NCBI GenBank assembly: GCA_934678955.1
Contig: CAKUSI010000061.1
Coordinates: forward strand, 1-14,143
DNA length: 14,143 nucleotides
Reading direction: 5' to 3'
Source of the DNA: an uncultured Austwickia sp.
Lineage (GTDB): Bacteria > Actinomycetota > Actinomycetes > Actinomycetales > Dermatophilaceae
Of the stretch, positions 8,631 to 14,143 are shown in pieces (the first letter of the stretch is position 1; the number at the start of each line of letters is the position of its first letter). The notes beneath the pieces are model-generated. The model made no database searches. It saw only the letters and a program-made list of their open reading frames with translations, and was not told the DNA's origin. A program made the translations under genes and the position numbers.

Positions 8631-8681
8631 CCTCGAGGGCGGATGCATAGCCGCTGAAGCGGGCACGCGTGGGCCCACCTC

Positions 8682-8700
8682 GATGGGCGGGTGGCCCATC
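8682..8700. terminator. Small hairpin in the lysS/HelD convergent spacer
   Basis: GATGGGC (8682-8688) and GCCCATC (8694-8700) pair perfectly around a 5-nt loop. An alternative outer pairing, CCGCTGA (8651-8657) with TCAGCGG (8699-8705), competes with it, and a 10-nt palindrome GTGGGCCCAC lies at 8669-8678. There is no U-tract. It lies 51 bp after the lysS stop and plausibly ends that transcript. Confidence 0.35.
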
Positions 8701-8721
8701 AGCGGTCCGGGGTGACGGATC

Positions 8722-8761
8722 GCGACCCGGTTTCGCGGATGGCGGCCCGGTTTCGCGGGTG
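8722..8761. repeat. 20-bp tandem duplication in the convergent spacer
   Basis: Two adjacent 20-bp units (8722-8741 and 8742-8761), sharing CCCGGTTTCGCGG, differ at two positions, both A to G. The 269-bp gap 8631-8899 otherwise shows no supportable gene. It also contains a further short repeat, GTGTCCGTG, near 8762 and 8824. This looks like non-coding spacer drift. Confidence 0.6.
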
Positions 8762-8899
8762 GGTGTCCGTGGTGCACGGGGTCGCATCGGCAGAGGCGGT
8801 GTCTCATCCGCGCCGGCGGGTCGGTGTCCGTGTGGCGGATAGTCCGCATCTCGCCTGACGAGCCGTTTCCGCACCCGGCGGCGTTCGGCTCGAGCGCCG

Positions 8900-11146
8900 T
8901 CAGCCGGTGGCGGCCGGGCCGACCCGCAGGACGTGCATCCGGTGCGCCGCCCGGGTCAGCGCCACGTAGAGCACCCGGACGCCGCCCGGAGACTCGGCCG
9001 CGATCTCGTCGGGATCCACGACCACGCAGGCGTCGTACTCGAGACCCTTGACGCTCAACGGGTCCAACAGGGCGACGCGCTCGCCGGGGACCTGCGCGAG
9101 GGCGCCGGCCCAGCGGGCGGGCGTGATCACGCCAATCGCGCCGTCCACCTCCTCGGCCAGGGCCGCGACCGCGGTGTTCACGGCGGCCACCACGGAGTCG
9201 GAGTCCGCCGGCACCACGACCTCCAGCGGGTCGACGCCGGTCTCGCGGACCGCTTCGGGCAGGTCGGCATCGGGCACTTCCGCCGCGACCACGCGCGCCG
9301 CGTACTCGAAGATCTCACGGGCGTTGCGGTAGTTGGTCGCGAGGTGGAAGGTCTGCCGCGGCTTGCCGCCGAACGCCTCGTCGCGGGCCAGCACCGCTTC
9401 GTCGCGATCCGGCCAGGACGCCTGGGCCGCGTCTCCCACGACGGTCCACGACGCTCGCCGGCCGCGGCGACCCAGCATCCGCCACTGCATGGGTGAGACG
9501 TCCTGCGCCTCGTCGACGAGGATGTGGGCATACTCCCCGGGGCGATCGAGCCTGCCGCGCAGCAGCGCTTCCCTGGCCTCGGTGCCGGCCGGCACGGCGG
9601 TCAGCCCGGCCGGAACCTGCGGCGCGGTGGCGCGCAGCTGACCGGCGGCCACGGCTTCGGCCTCCGCGTCCTCCAGGAGCTCGATCTCATAGAACCCGCG
9701 CTCCACCGTCGCCTCCGGCACGATGCCGAGCCGCACAGAGAGCTCGTCCACCAGCGCCACGTCGGCCACGGACCAGGTGCCGCGGTCGAGGGCCGCCGCA
9801 TACGAGGCGGCGAGGGCATCGGCCTGCTCTCCCGTGAGCAGCCCCTGACCGTAGCGGCGAGCCCGCTGCGGGTCCGCCAGCCAGAGCAGGACCTCGCGGG
9901 GGTCGATCGGACGCCACCACTCCTCGCAGAAGCGGTCCACCTCCAGGTGCTCGGCGAACGCCTCCAGGAAGTCCTCGCGCTCGCCCTCCCCGGGCGGCGT
10001 CGACGCCGAGTCACAGATGCGGGCCCAGGCGGCCGCCGTCAGCTCGGCGCGCATGGCCGCGGCCGAATCGTTGCGGCGCCGGGAGCGCAGCACGGTGCGG
10101 CGGCACCGGTCGAGGTCGCGGTGCGTCAGGTGCAGGGGCCGGCCGTCGACCATGATGCGCAGCGCGTCCGGCGAGCCCGGGATGGCGTCGCGCGCGGCGC
10201 GGGACAGCACGGTACGCATCGTCAGTGAGCCCTTCACCGCCGCCACGGCGGGCGGGTCCACCCGGGTGGCCGTGATGGCGTCGACGACGTCGCCGATCGA
10301 GCGCAGCGTGACGGCTTCCTCGCCGAGGGAGGGCAGGACGCGCTCGATGTATGCGGTGTAGGCCGCCGACGGGCCGACGACCAGCACCCCGCCCCTCTCG
10401 AAGCGGTGGCGGTTCGAATAGAGCAGGAAGGCCGCGCGGTGGAGCGCCACCACGGTCTTGCCGGTCCCGGGACCGCCGGTGAGCTCGACGATCCCTCGCG
10501 CGTCGGCACGGATCGCCTCGTCCTGGTGGGCCTGGATCGTCGCGACGATGTCGCGCATCCGCCCCGAACGGCTCCGGGCGAGGGCCGCGAGCAGGGCACC
10601 CTCGCCGAGCACCACGAGATCCTGCGGCGCCTCCGCCACCATCAGGTCGTCCTCGGCGCCGATCACCTCCTGACCGCGGCAACGCAGCACCCGGCGCCGC
10701 ACGACGCCGTGGGGTTGCACCGGGGTGGCCTGGTAGAAGGCCGCCGCCGCGGGGGCCCGCCAGTCGATCACCAGCGGCTCGTAGTCCTCGTCGCGGACGC
10801 CCAACCTGCCGATGTAGCGCACCTCGCGGGCACCGTCGCCGCCGGCTGCAGCCTCGGCCAGGTCGAGTCGGCCGAAGACCAACCCCTCGTGCTCGCGGTC
10901 CAAGGCCGCGCGTCGCCGCGCGGCCCGATAGACCAGGGCGTCCCTCTCGAACAGCCCCGTCATCTCCTCGTCGCGGACGTCCCCGGTGCGGTCAGTGCGG
11001 CCGCGCGCCAATCCGTCGGCCGCGACCAGTTCGGCGCGCCGCGCCGCGGCGTCCAGGGCGTCGTAGACCCGGTCCACGTGGACCTGCTCGGCGGCGAGCT
11101 CGTGGCGCAGCACGTCCTGTGGATGGGGTGCTGCGCCTCGGCGCAC
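8900..11146 (-). CDS. HelD/HelR-like UvrD-family ATPase (RNA polymerase recycling)
   Basis: Superfamily 1 ATPase of the HelD family, which binds RNA polymerase, releases stalled complexes and, in the actinobacterial HelR branch, can protect against rifamycins. With the chosen start it is 748 residues. Order: N-terminal coiled-coil arm (ELAAEQVHVDRVYDALDAA); the YIGRLGVRDEDYEPLVIDWRAP segment typical of HelD; GRMRDIVATIQAHQDEAI; Walker A GGPGTGKT at 224-231; Walker B LVDEAQD near 545-549; GDAAQASW; LATNYRNAREI; SVKGLEYDACVVVDP; and LYVALTRA. All helicase motifs look intact. The frame stays open to a TTG at 11245. The GTG at 11146 is preferred because it is preceded by a GGGGAA stretch and gives an N-terminus close to known HelD lengths. 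It lies downstream of an HTH regulator gene in the same direction. Confidence 0.92.
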   Translation of the reverse strand: MRRGAAPHPQDVLRHELAAEQVHVDRVYDALDAAARRAELVAADGLARGRTDRTGDVRDEEMTGLFERDALVYRAARRRAALDREHEGLVFGRLDLAEAAAGGDGAREVRYIGRLGVRDEDYEPLVIDWRAPAAAAFYQATPVQPHGVVRRRVLRCRGQEVIGAEDDLMVAEAPQDLVVLGEGALLAALARSRSGRMRDIVATIQAHQDEAIRADARGIVELTGGPGTGKTVVALHRAAFLLYSNRHRFERGGVLVVGPSAAYTAYIERVLPSLGEEAVTLRSIGDVVDAITATRVDPPAVAAVKGSLTMRTVLSRAARDAIPGSPDALRIMVDGRPLHLTHRDLDRCRRTVLRSRRRNDSAAAMRAELTAAAWARICDSASTPPGEGEREDFLEAFAEHLEVDRFCEEWWRPIDPREVLLWLADPQRARRYGQGLLTGEQADALAASYAAALDRGTWSVADVALVDELSVRLGIVPEATVERGFYEIELLEDAEAEAVAAGQLRATAPQVPAGLTAVPAGTEAREALLRGRLDRPGEYAHILVDEAQDVSPMQWRMLGRRGRRASWTVVGDAAQASWPDRDEAVLARDEAFGGKPRQTFHLATNYRNAREIFEYAARVVAAEVPDADLPEAVRETGVDPLEVVVPADSDSVVAAVNTAVAALAEEVDGAIGVITPARWAGALAQVPGERVALLDPLSVKGLEYDACVVVDPDEIAAESPGGVRVLYVALTRAAHRMHVLRVGPAATG

Positions 11147-11252
11147 CGCCGTTCCCCGGCCGCTGGGCTCCACCGGCGTTCGTCTCCGTCCTGCATCTCG
11201 TGACCACATCGCGTGACCCGCGCATCGCTGGTCGCGCGGACACAAGTGCCAC

Positions 11253-11258
11253 AGTTTA
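11253..11258 (-). promoter_or_regulatory. Candidate -10 box for the HelD-like gene
   Basis: Read on the minus strand, the box is TAAACT, a good TANNNT match in a locally AT-richer patch. The expected start near 11246 coincides with the most upstream in-frame TTG (11245), so a leaderless longer form is conceivable. The preferred GTG start would have a leader of about 100 nt. No convincing -35 is seen. Confidence 0.4.
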
Positions 11259-11290
11259 CCGGGGCGCGGCGCGGGACCGATCCAGCCGGT

Positions 11291-11316
11291 CGGACCCGCA
11301 CCTCAGACCGGGTCCG
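11291..11316 (-). terminator. Stem-loop between the HTH regulator gene and the HelD-like gene
   Basis: CGGACCCG (11291-11298) and CGGGTCCG (11309-11316) form a perfect 8-bp stem with a 10-nt loop, 27 bp after the regulator stop. Alternative pairing GGTCCGTCGGACC overlaps it, and a 12-bp palindrome CCGGTCGACCGG lies at 11327-11338. No U-tract is present. It could weakly end the regulator transcript or act as an operator for the downstream gene. Confidence 0.35.
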
Positions 11317-11342
11317 TCGGACCTGTCCGGTCGACCGGCCTG

Positions 11343-12098
11343 TCAGACCCAGCCGCGGTGGGCCGCGATGACGCCGGCCTGGAACCGGGTCGTGGCGCCA
11401 CAGGTGCGCAGGAGTGCTTGCACCCGCCGTTCGACCGTTCGTCGGGAAAGGCCGGTCTGCGCGGCGATCCTGGCGTCGCCGGCGCCGGCGGCGAGCAACG
11501 TGAGGATGTGCTGGCTCTCGGGATCCAGCACGTCGGTGCGGTCCACCATCTCCGTGCCCGTTTCCCATTGCGTCTCGGCAAGGCGCGCGAGCGCGGCCAG
11601 GCTGCGCGGTTCCGAGATGAGCAGGGAACCGGCCCCGGAGCTGTCGATGCTCGTGAAGTCGAGGACCGCACCCACGTCGTCCACGATCACCACCGACGCC
11701 GCGACGCCGCGGACGAACCGTGTCTCCTCGCCCGCCTCCCGGCGGGCCTCGATGACCGCGTAGGCCTGGGGAAAGTCCAGCACGCGGGTGTCGTACGCGG
11801 CGCGCAACCGCACGCCCCGGCCCGTGATGGCGCGGGTTTTCGTCCGGTGGCTCTCGATGTCGAGCGCGAAGAAGTGAGCGTTGCGAGGCGAGGGGTCGCG
11901 CAGGACGACCACGTCGTGGCGGGCGCGGTCCACGAGTGCGCGCGTCGCCGCGCCGACGTCGGCGACGCAGTCGAGCACCTCGTGCCCGAGCAGAAGCTGA
12001 TCGAGCTCGGCGCCACCGTCCAGACCCAGGCGCGAGAGCACGCGAGGGCCGCGGGTCGGCGGGTGCCGCGGGTCCGTCGCCGTGCTCAGGTCCGGCAT
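11343..12098 (-). CDS. LuxR-type helix-turn-helix transcriptional regulator with reduced TrmB-like effector part
   Basis: A 251-residue predicted DNA-binding protein. The C-terminal 60 residues form a LuxR/GerE-like HTH: LDPESQHILTLLAAGAGDARIAAQTGLS followed by the recognition helix RRTVERRVQALL (about 219-230) and the family tail GATTRFQAGVIAAHRGWV. The middle (about 60-180: GVRLRAAYDTRVLD, AGEETRFV, IVDDVGAVLDF, LLISEPRSLAAL) resembles the PLD-like effector region of actinobacterial TrmB/LuxR hybrid regulators. The N-terminal winged HTH usual in those longer proteins seems missing or eroded. The start is the ATG at 12096-12098, preceded by AGGGGAGAGA. A longer in-frame start at 12185 would read through a 15-bp tandem repeat as DELQT units but lacks a well-spaced ribosome site. 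It is divergent from purD and upstream of the HelD-like gene. Target genes and ligand are unknown. Confidence 0.8.
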   Translation of the reverse strand: MPDLSTATDPRHPPTRGPRVLSRLGLDGGAELDQLLLGHEVLDCVADVGAATRALVDRARHDVVVLRDPSPRNAHFFALDIESHRTKTRAITGRGVRLRAAYDTRVLDFPQAYAVIEARREAGEETRFVRGVAASVVIVDDVGAVLDFTSIDSSGAGSLLISEPRSLAALARLAETQWETGTEMVDRTDVLDPESQHILTLLAAGAGDARIAAQTGLSRRTVERRVQALLRTCGATTRFQAGVIAAHRGWV

Positions 12099-12110
12099 TC
12101 TCTCCCCTGT

Positions 12111-12167
12111 CTGGAGTTCGTCCGTCTGGAGTTCGTTCGTCTGGAGTTCGTCTGTCTGGAGTTCGTC
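12111..12167. repeat. Four 15-bp tandem repeats directly upstream of the HTH regulator's ribosome site
   Basis: The plus-strand unit CTGGAGTTCGTCCGT begins at 12111, 12126, 12141 and 12156; the last copy is cut to 12 bases. The copies vary only in the last few bases (TCCGT, TTCGT, TCTGT). The block ends 13 bp from the regulator's ATG. It could be a multi-site operator, a slippage-prone expression tuner, or, if the longer start is used, a DELQT peptide repeat. Unit length is divisible by three, so copy changes would keep that longer frame. Confidence 0.85.
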
Positions 12168-12332
12168 GCAATCCCTGGGCGGCATCCCTCGGCGGCGCCG
12201 TTGCAGGGCGACACGGTCAGTCGACTGTCAGCGAAGAAGTCTGGCGTGCACGGCAGTTCGAGGGAAGGCCCGTGATCTGCGACTCGCCGCGCGCCCTTTA
12301 CGCGGCTCGTCATATTTGTCAGGCTGGAGGGA

Positions 12333-12433
12333 GTCGTCCGTGCGCGGACGACCTACGCCGGTCCGAACTACCCCCAGGCGGACCGGGGCTGCGGGCGCCC
12401 TCGGGGAGGCACCCCCCTGTTCTTCGAGGGCGC
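12333..12433. promoter_or_regulatory. Cluster of three consecutive stem-loops in the regulator/purD divergent spacer
   Basis: Three perfect-arm hairpins follow one another. Arms 12333-12340/12345-12352 (GTCGTCCG, 4-nt loop); arms 12358-12365/12379-12386 (CCGGTCCG, 13-nt loop); arms 12395-12403/12425-12433 (GCGCCCTCG, 21-nt loop with an inner GGGG/CCCC pairing). They lie between an AT-richer patch (12297-12320) and the purD -10 box. Options are a structured leader from an upstream promoter, tandem operators, or terminators blocking read-through into purD. The rest of the 381-bp spacer 12099-12479 shows the tandem repeats and no supportable gene. Confidence 0.5.
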
Positions 12434-12467
12434 TCGCGGCGATCAGAAGTCGGTCCCGGTCGCCCGC

Positions 12468-12473
12468 TAGGGT
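12468..12473 (+). promoter_or_regulatory. Predicted -10 box of purD, implying a leaderless message
   Basis: TAGGGT fits TANNNT and is separated by 6 nt (GGGCGC) from the purD GTG. The expected transcription start, about 7 nt after the box, falls on the G of the start codon. No Shine-Dalgarno sequence is evident before the GTG. This spacing is the standard arrangement for leaderless genes in actinobacteria. Confidence 0.6.
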
Positions 12474-12479
12474 GGGCGC

Positions 12480-13787
12480 GTGAAGGTCCTCGTGCTCGGA
12501 TCCGGCGCCCGCGAACACGCACTGATCACCGCGCTCTGTCGCGACCCCGAGGTGAGCGCGATCTATGCGGCACCGGGCAACCCCGGGATGGCCGGCGTGG
12601 CCGAGTGCCTCCATGTCGATCCTCTGGACGGTCCCGCGGTCGGCGACCTCGCGGCGTCGGTGGCCGCCGACCTCGTCGTCATCGGTCCGGAGGCGCCCCT
12701 GGTGGCGGGCGTGGCCGACGTCGTCCGCGAACGGGGCATCGCCTGCTTCGGACCGTCCGGGGAGGCGGCGCGGTTGGAGGGCAGCAAGTCCTTCGCCAAG
12801 GAGGTCATGGCCGCCGCGGAGGTGCCTACCGCGCTGGCGCACGTGTGCACGACCACGCAGGAGGTCGCCGCGGCGCTCGACGCTTTCGGGGCGCCATACG
12901 TCGTGAAGGATGACGGCCTGGCCGCGGGCAAGGGTGTCGTCGTCACCGACGACCGGGAGGCAGCCCTGGCCCACGCGGCGCAGTGCCTGGACCGCGCCGA
13001 CGAGCCCGGCGCAGCGCCGCACGCGGTGGTCGTGGAGGAATACCTCGACGGGCCGGAGGTCTCTCTCTTCTGCCTCACCGACGGCAGGACCGTGGTCCCG
13101 CTGGCGCCGGCGCAGGACTTCAAGCGCGCCCTCGACGACGACCAGGGGCCGAACACGGGAGGGATGGGCGCCTACAGCCCGCTGCCCTGGGCGCCACCGG
13201 GACTGGTCGATGAAGTGGTCCAACGCGTCGCCCAGCCGACGATCGACGAGATGCGTCGCCGGGGCACGCCGTTCGCGGGCGTGCTCTACGTCGGTCTCGC
13301 CCTGACCTCGCGGGGACTGCGGGTCGTGGAGTTCAACGCACGGTTCGGGGATCCTGAGACGCAGGTGGTGTTGGCGCGGCTGCGCGCGCCCTTCGGTTCC
13401 CTGCTGCGCGCGGCGGCGACGGGACGCCTGGAGCACGTCGGGCCGCTGGCCTGGAGCGAGGACTCCGCAGTGACCGTCGTCGTCGCGGCGGAGGGCTATC
13501 CTGCCCGGCCGAGCGCCGGGGACCCCATCGAGGGGTGCGAGGACGTCGTCGACGCCGTGGTGCTGCACGCGGGCACCGCCCGCAGCGGCGGCCGGCTGGT
13601 CAGCGCCGGCGGTCGGGTGCTCTCGGTGGTCGCCACGGGCGCCGATCTGGACCGCGCGCGCGAGCGCGTGTACGCGGCGGTCGAACGGATCCGGCTGCGC
13701 GGCAGCCACCATCGGCGCGACATCGGCCTGGCCGCGGCGCAGGGCCGGGTCGCCCTTCCTGCGGGATATCCGGGCGCCGCGACCTGA
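12480..13787 (+). CDS. purD: Phosphoribosylamine--glycine ligase (GAR synthetase)
   Basis: ATP-grasp enzyme that joins phosphoribosylamine and glycine with ATP to give GAR, the second step of de novo purine synthesis. The 435-residue product is near the family length of about 420-430. Visible: N-terminal LVLGSGAREHAL; AAPGNPGMA; FGPSGEAARLEGSKSFAKEVM; the ATP-binding VVKDDGLAAGKGVVV; NTGGMGAYSP; and EFNARFGDPETQVVL, with Glu and Asn as metal ligands. It ends with the C-terminal domain RGSHHRRDIGLAA. The start is GTG at 12480, supported by homology to MKVLVLGSGAREHAL and by the -10 box just upstream. It is divergent from the HTH regulator gene and followed by a 236-bp spacer and purS on the same strand. 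It is intact. Confidence 0.98.
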   Translation: MKVLVLGSGAREHALITALCRDPEVSAIYAAPGNPGMAGVAECLHVDPLDGPAVGDLAASVAADLVVIGPEAPLVAGVADVVRERGIACFGPSGEAARLEGSKSFAKEVMAAAEVPTALAHVCTTTQEVAAALDAFGAPYVVKDDGLAAGKGVVVTDDREAALAHAAQCLDRADEPGAAPHAVVVEEYLDGPEVSLFCLTDGRTVVPLAPAQDFKRALDDDQGPNTGGMGAYSPLPWAPPGLVDEVVQRVAQPTIDEMRRRGTPFAGVLYVGLALTSRGLRVVEFNARFGDPETQVVLARLRAPFGSLLRAAATGRLEHVGPLAWSEDSAVTVVVAAEGYPARPSAGDPIEGCEDVVDAVVLHAGTARSGGRLVSAGGRVLSVVATGADLDRARERVYAAVERIRLRGSHHRRDIGLAAAQGRVALPAGYPGAAT

Positions 13788-13929
13788 TCGGCATCAGTTC
13801 CTCGCCGGCGGCGCGCGGCTTCCGGGTGAGCGGTCGACAGACTGCCGGGATCTCGCGTTCCGCGAACCTGGGGAGCCGGAGCGTGTCTCGGGGGGAGGGA
13901 AGTGGCCGGCGCACGGGAGGGAAGCCCTC

Positions 13930-13989
13930 GTGGCCACGGACGACCCTTTCGCAGCACGGCCGCTGCGACGGCTGCGGCCGCTAGGCTGA
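13930..13989 (+). other. Possible 19-residue leader ORF before purS
   Basis: A GTG at 13930, preceded by GGAGG 9 nt upstream, opens a reading frame ending in TGA at 13987-13989 and encoding MATDDPFAARPLRRLRPLG. Its second half overlaps a hairpin (arms 13957-13963 and 13974-13980) and the TAGGCT box at 13982. It is rich in Arg, Pro and Leu codons. It could be a leader peptide or chance; there is no independent evidence of translation. Confidence 0.15.
13982..13987 (+). promoter_or_regulatory. Candidate -10 box for purS
   Basis: TAGGCT fits TANNNT, with a predicted start near 13994 and a leader of about 30 nt to the purS ATG. A 7-bp hairpin (13957-13980) and the 10-bp palindrome CGTGGCCACG (13929-13938) lie just upstream and could be operator-like. 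The 236-bp purD-purS spacer holds no other convincing feature. Confidence 0.4.
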
Positions 13990-14023
13990 GCGGGCCGCCA
14001 CGATCCCCGACAGGAGCCGCCGC

Positions 14024-14143
14024 ATGGGAACCGTCGTCGTCAACGTCATGCTCAAGCCGGAGGTCATCGACAGCCGCGGAGCCGTCCTGGCGCGTCAGTT
14101 CGCCGAGGCCGGATTCCCCGCGTTCATCGACGTGCGGCAGGGC
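14024..14143 (+). CDS. purS: Phosphoribosylformylglycinamidine synthase subunit PurS, N-terminal part (3' end outside window)
   Basis: Forty codons are visible, open to the window edge. The translation MGTVVVNVMLKPEVIDSRGA, followed by VLARQFAEAGFPAFIDVRQG, matches the start of PurS: a V-V-VMLKPEVxDxxG strand and turn, a helix, then VRQG. PurS (about 80-90 residues) is the small subunit linking the PurQ glutaminase and PurL synthase in the three-part FGAM synthase, the fourth step of purine synthesis. The ATG is preceded by CAGGAG at 7-8 nt. purQ and purL would be expected just downstream in actinobacteria. Recognition from 40 residues is good but not complete. Confidence 0.88.
   Translation, partial: MGTVVVNVMLKPEVIDSRGAVLARQFAEAGFPAFIDVRQG

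Noticed and set aside
11247..11342. Search for a rifamycin-associated element upstream of the HelD-like gene
   Set aside because: Several GGTC/GACC palindromes are present, but none resembles the GGGGC-TTGC type inverted repeat I recall for that element. No claim of rifamycin induction is made.
12111..12167. Tandem repeats considered as a CRISPR array
   Set aside because: The units are directly adjacent with no spacers, only 15 bp long, and there are no cas genes nearby.
12099..12185. Longer start for the HTH regulator including DELQT repeats
   Set aside because: The upstream ATG has a purine-rich stretch with no proper spacing, while the ATG at 12098 has AGGGG at a workable distance. It is kept only as an alternative in the findings.
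12228..13712. 494-codon minus-strand open frame opposite purD
   Set aside because: It is a shadow of purD; there is no recognisable motif, and it would run through the hairpin cluster and the purD promoter.
13902..14143. Plus-strand frame from a GTG at 13902 open to the window edge
   Set aside because: Although a GGGGGGAGGGA stretch precedes it very closely, the product is low-complexity Ala/Arg/Ser/Pro and it runs in a different frame from the clearly recognised purS.

Overview
This window is high-GC DNA (about 70% by eye) from an actinobacterium. The protein styles fit best with the Micrococcales, in the Intrasporangiaceae/Dermatophilaceae neighbourhood, but that placement is an inference and not a database result. 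Supporting signs are GTG starts, TANNNT-type -10 boxes with poor -35 boxes, a class I lysyl-tRNA synthetase, an actinobacterial HelD/HelR-type ATPase, and long antisense shadow ORFs typical of high-GC codon use. No mobile element, CRISPR array, rRNA or tRNA was found.

Layout. (1) 1-294: the 3' end of class II fructose-bisphosphate aldolase on the plus strand, closed by a perfect 17-bp hairpin at 312-349. (2) 412-5168, minus strand: a four-gene unit read DUF485 membrane protein, ActP-type acetate symporter (4-nt overlap), a cyclic-nucleotide/CBS/DUF294 nucleotidyltransferase-like protein, then a DEDDh 3'-5' exonuclease. A 49-nt stem-loop sits between actP and the DUF294 gene. A CRP/GlxR-like site and a 16-bp perfect palindrome lie in the divergent control region that this unit shares with purA. 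(3) 5541-8630, plus strand: purA (adenylosuccinate synthetase) followed closely by class I lysyl-tRNA synthetase. A hairpin sits at the predicted 5' end of the purA message. (4) 8631-8899: a convergent gene-poor spacer with a 20-bp tandem duplication and small hairpins. (5) 8900-12098, minus strand: a HelD/HelR-like RNA-polymerase-recycling ATPase gene, preceded by a LuxR-type HTH regulator gene. The regulator's Shine-Dalgarno sequence is directly preceded by four 15-bp tandem repeats. (6) 12099-12479: a 381-bp divergent spacer with three consecutive perfect-arm hairpins. (7) 12480-14143, plus strand: purD, probably leaderless, and after a 236-bp spacer the start of purS, which runs off the window.

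How it fits together. Three genes (purA, purD, purS) belong to purine nucleotide synthesis. lysS supplies Lys-tRNA, and the HelD-like ATPase serves transcription. The unit most worth attention is 412-5168. It joins an acetate transporter to a protein with a cyclic-nucleotide-type sensor, CBS domains and a GlnD-like nucleotidyltransferase core, plus a nuclease. This looks like a transport-linked nucleotide signalling module whose chemistry cannot be read from sequence alone. The second is the small HTH regulator with its 15-bp repeat block. Most other genes are ordinary housekeeping genes.
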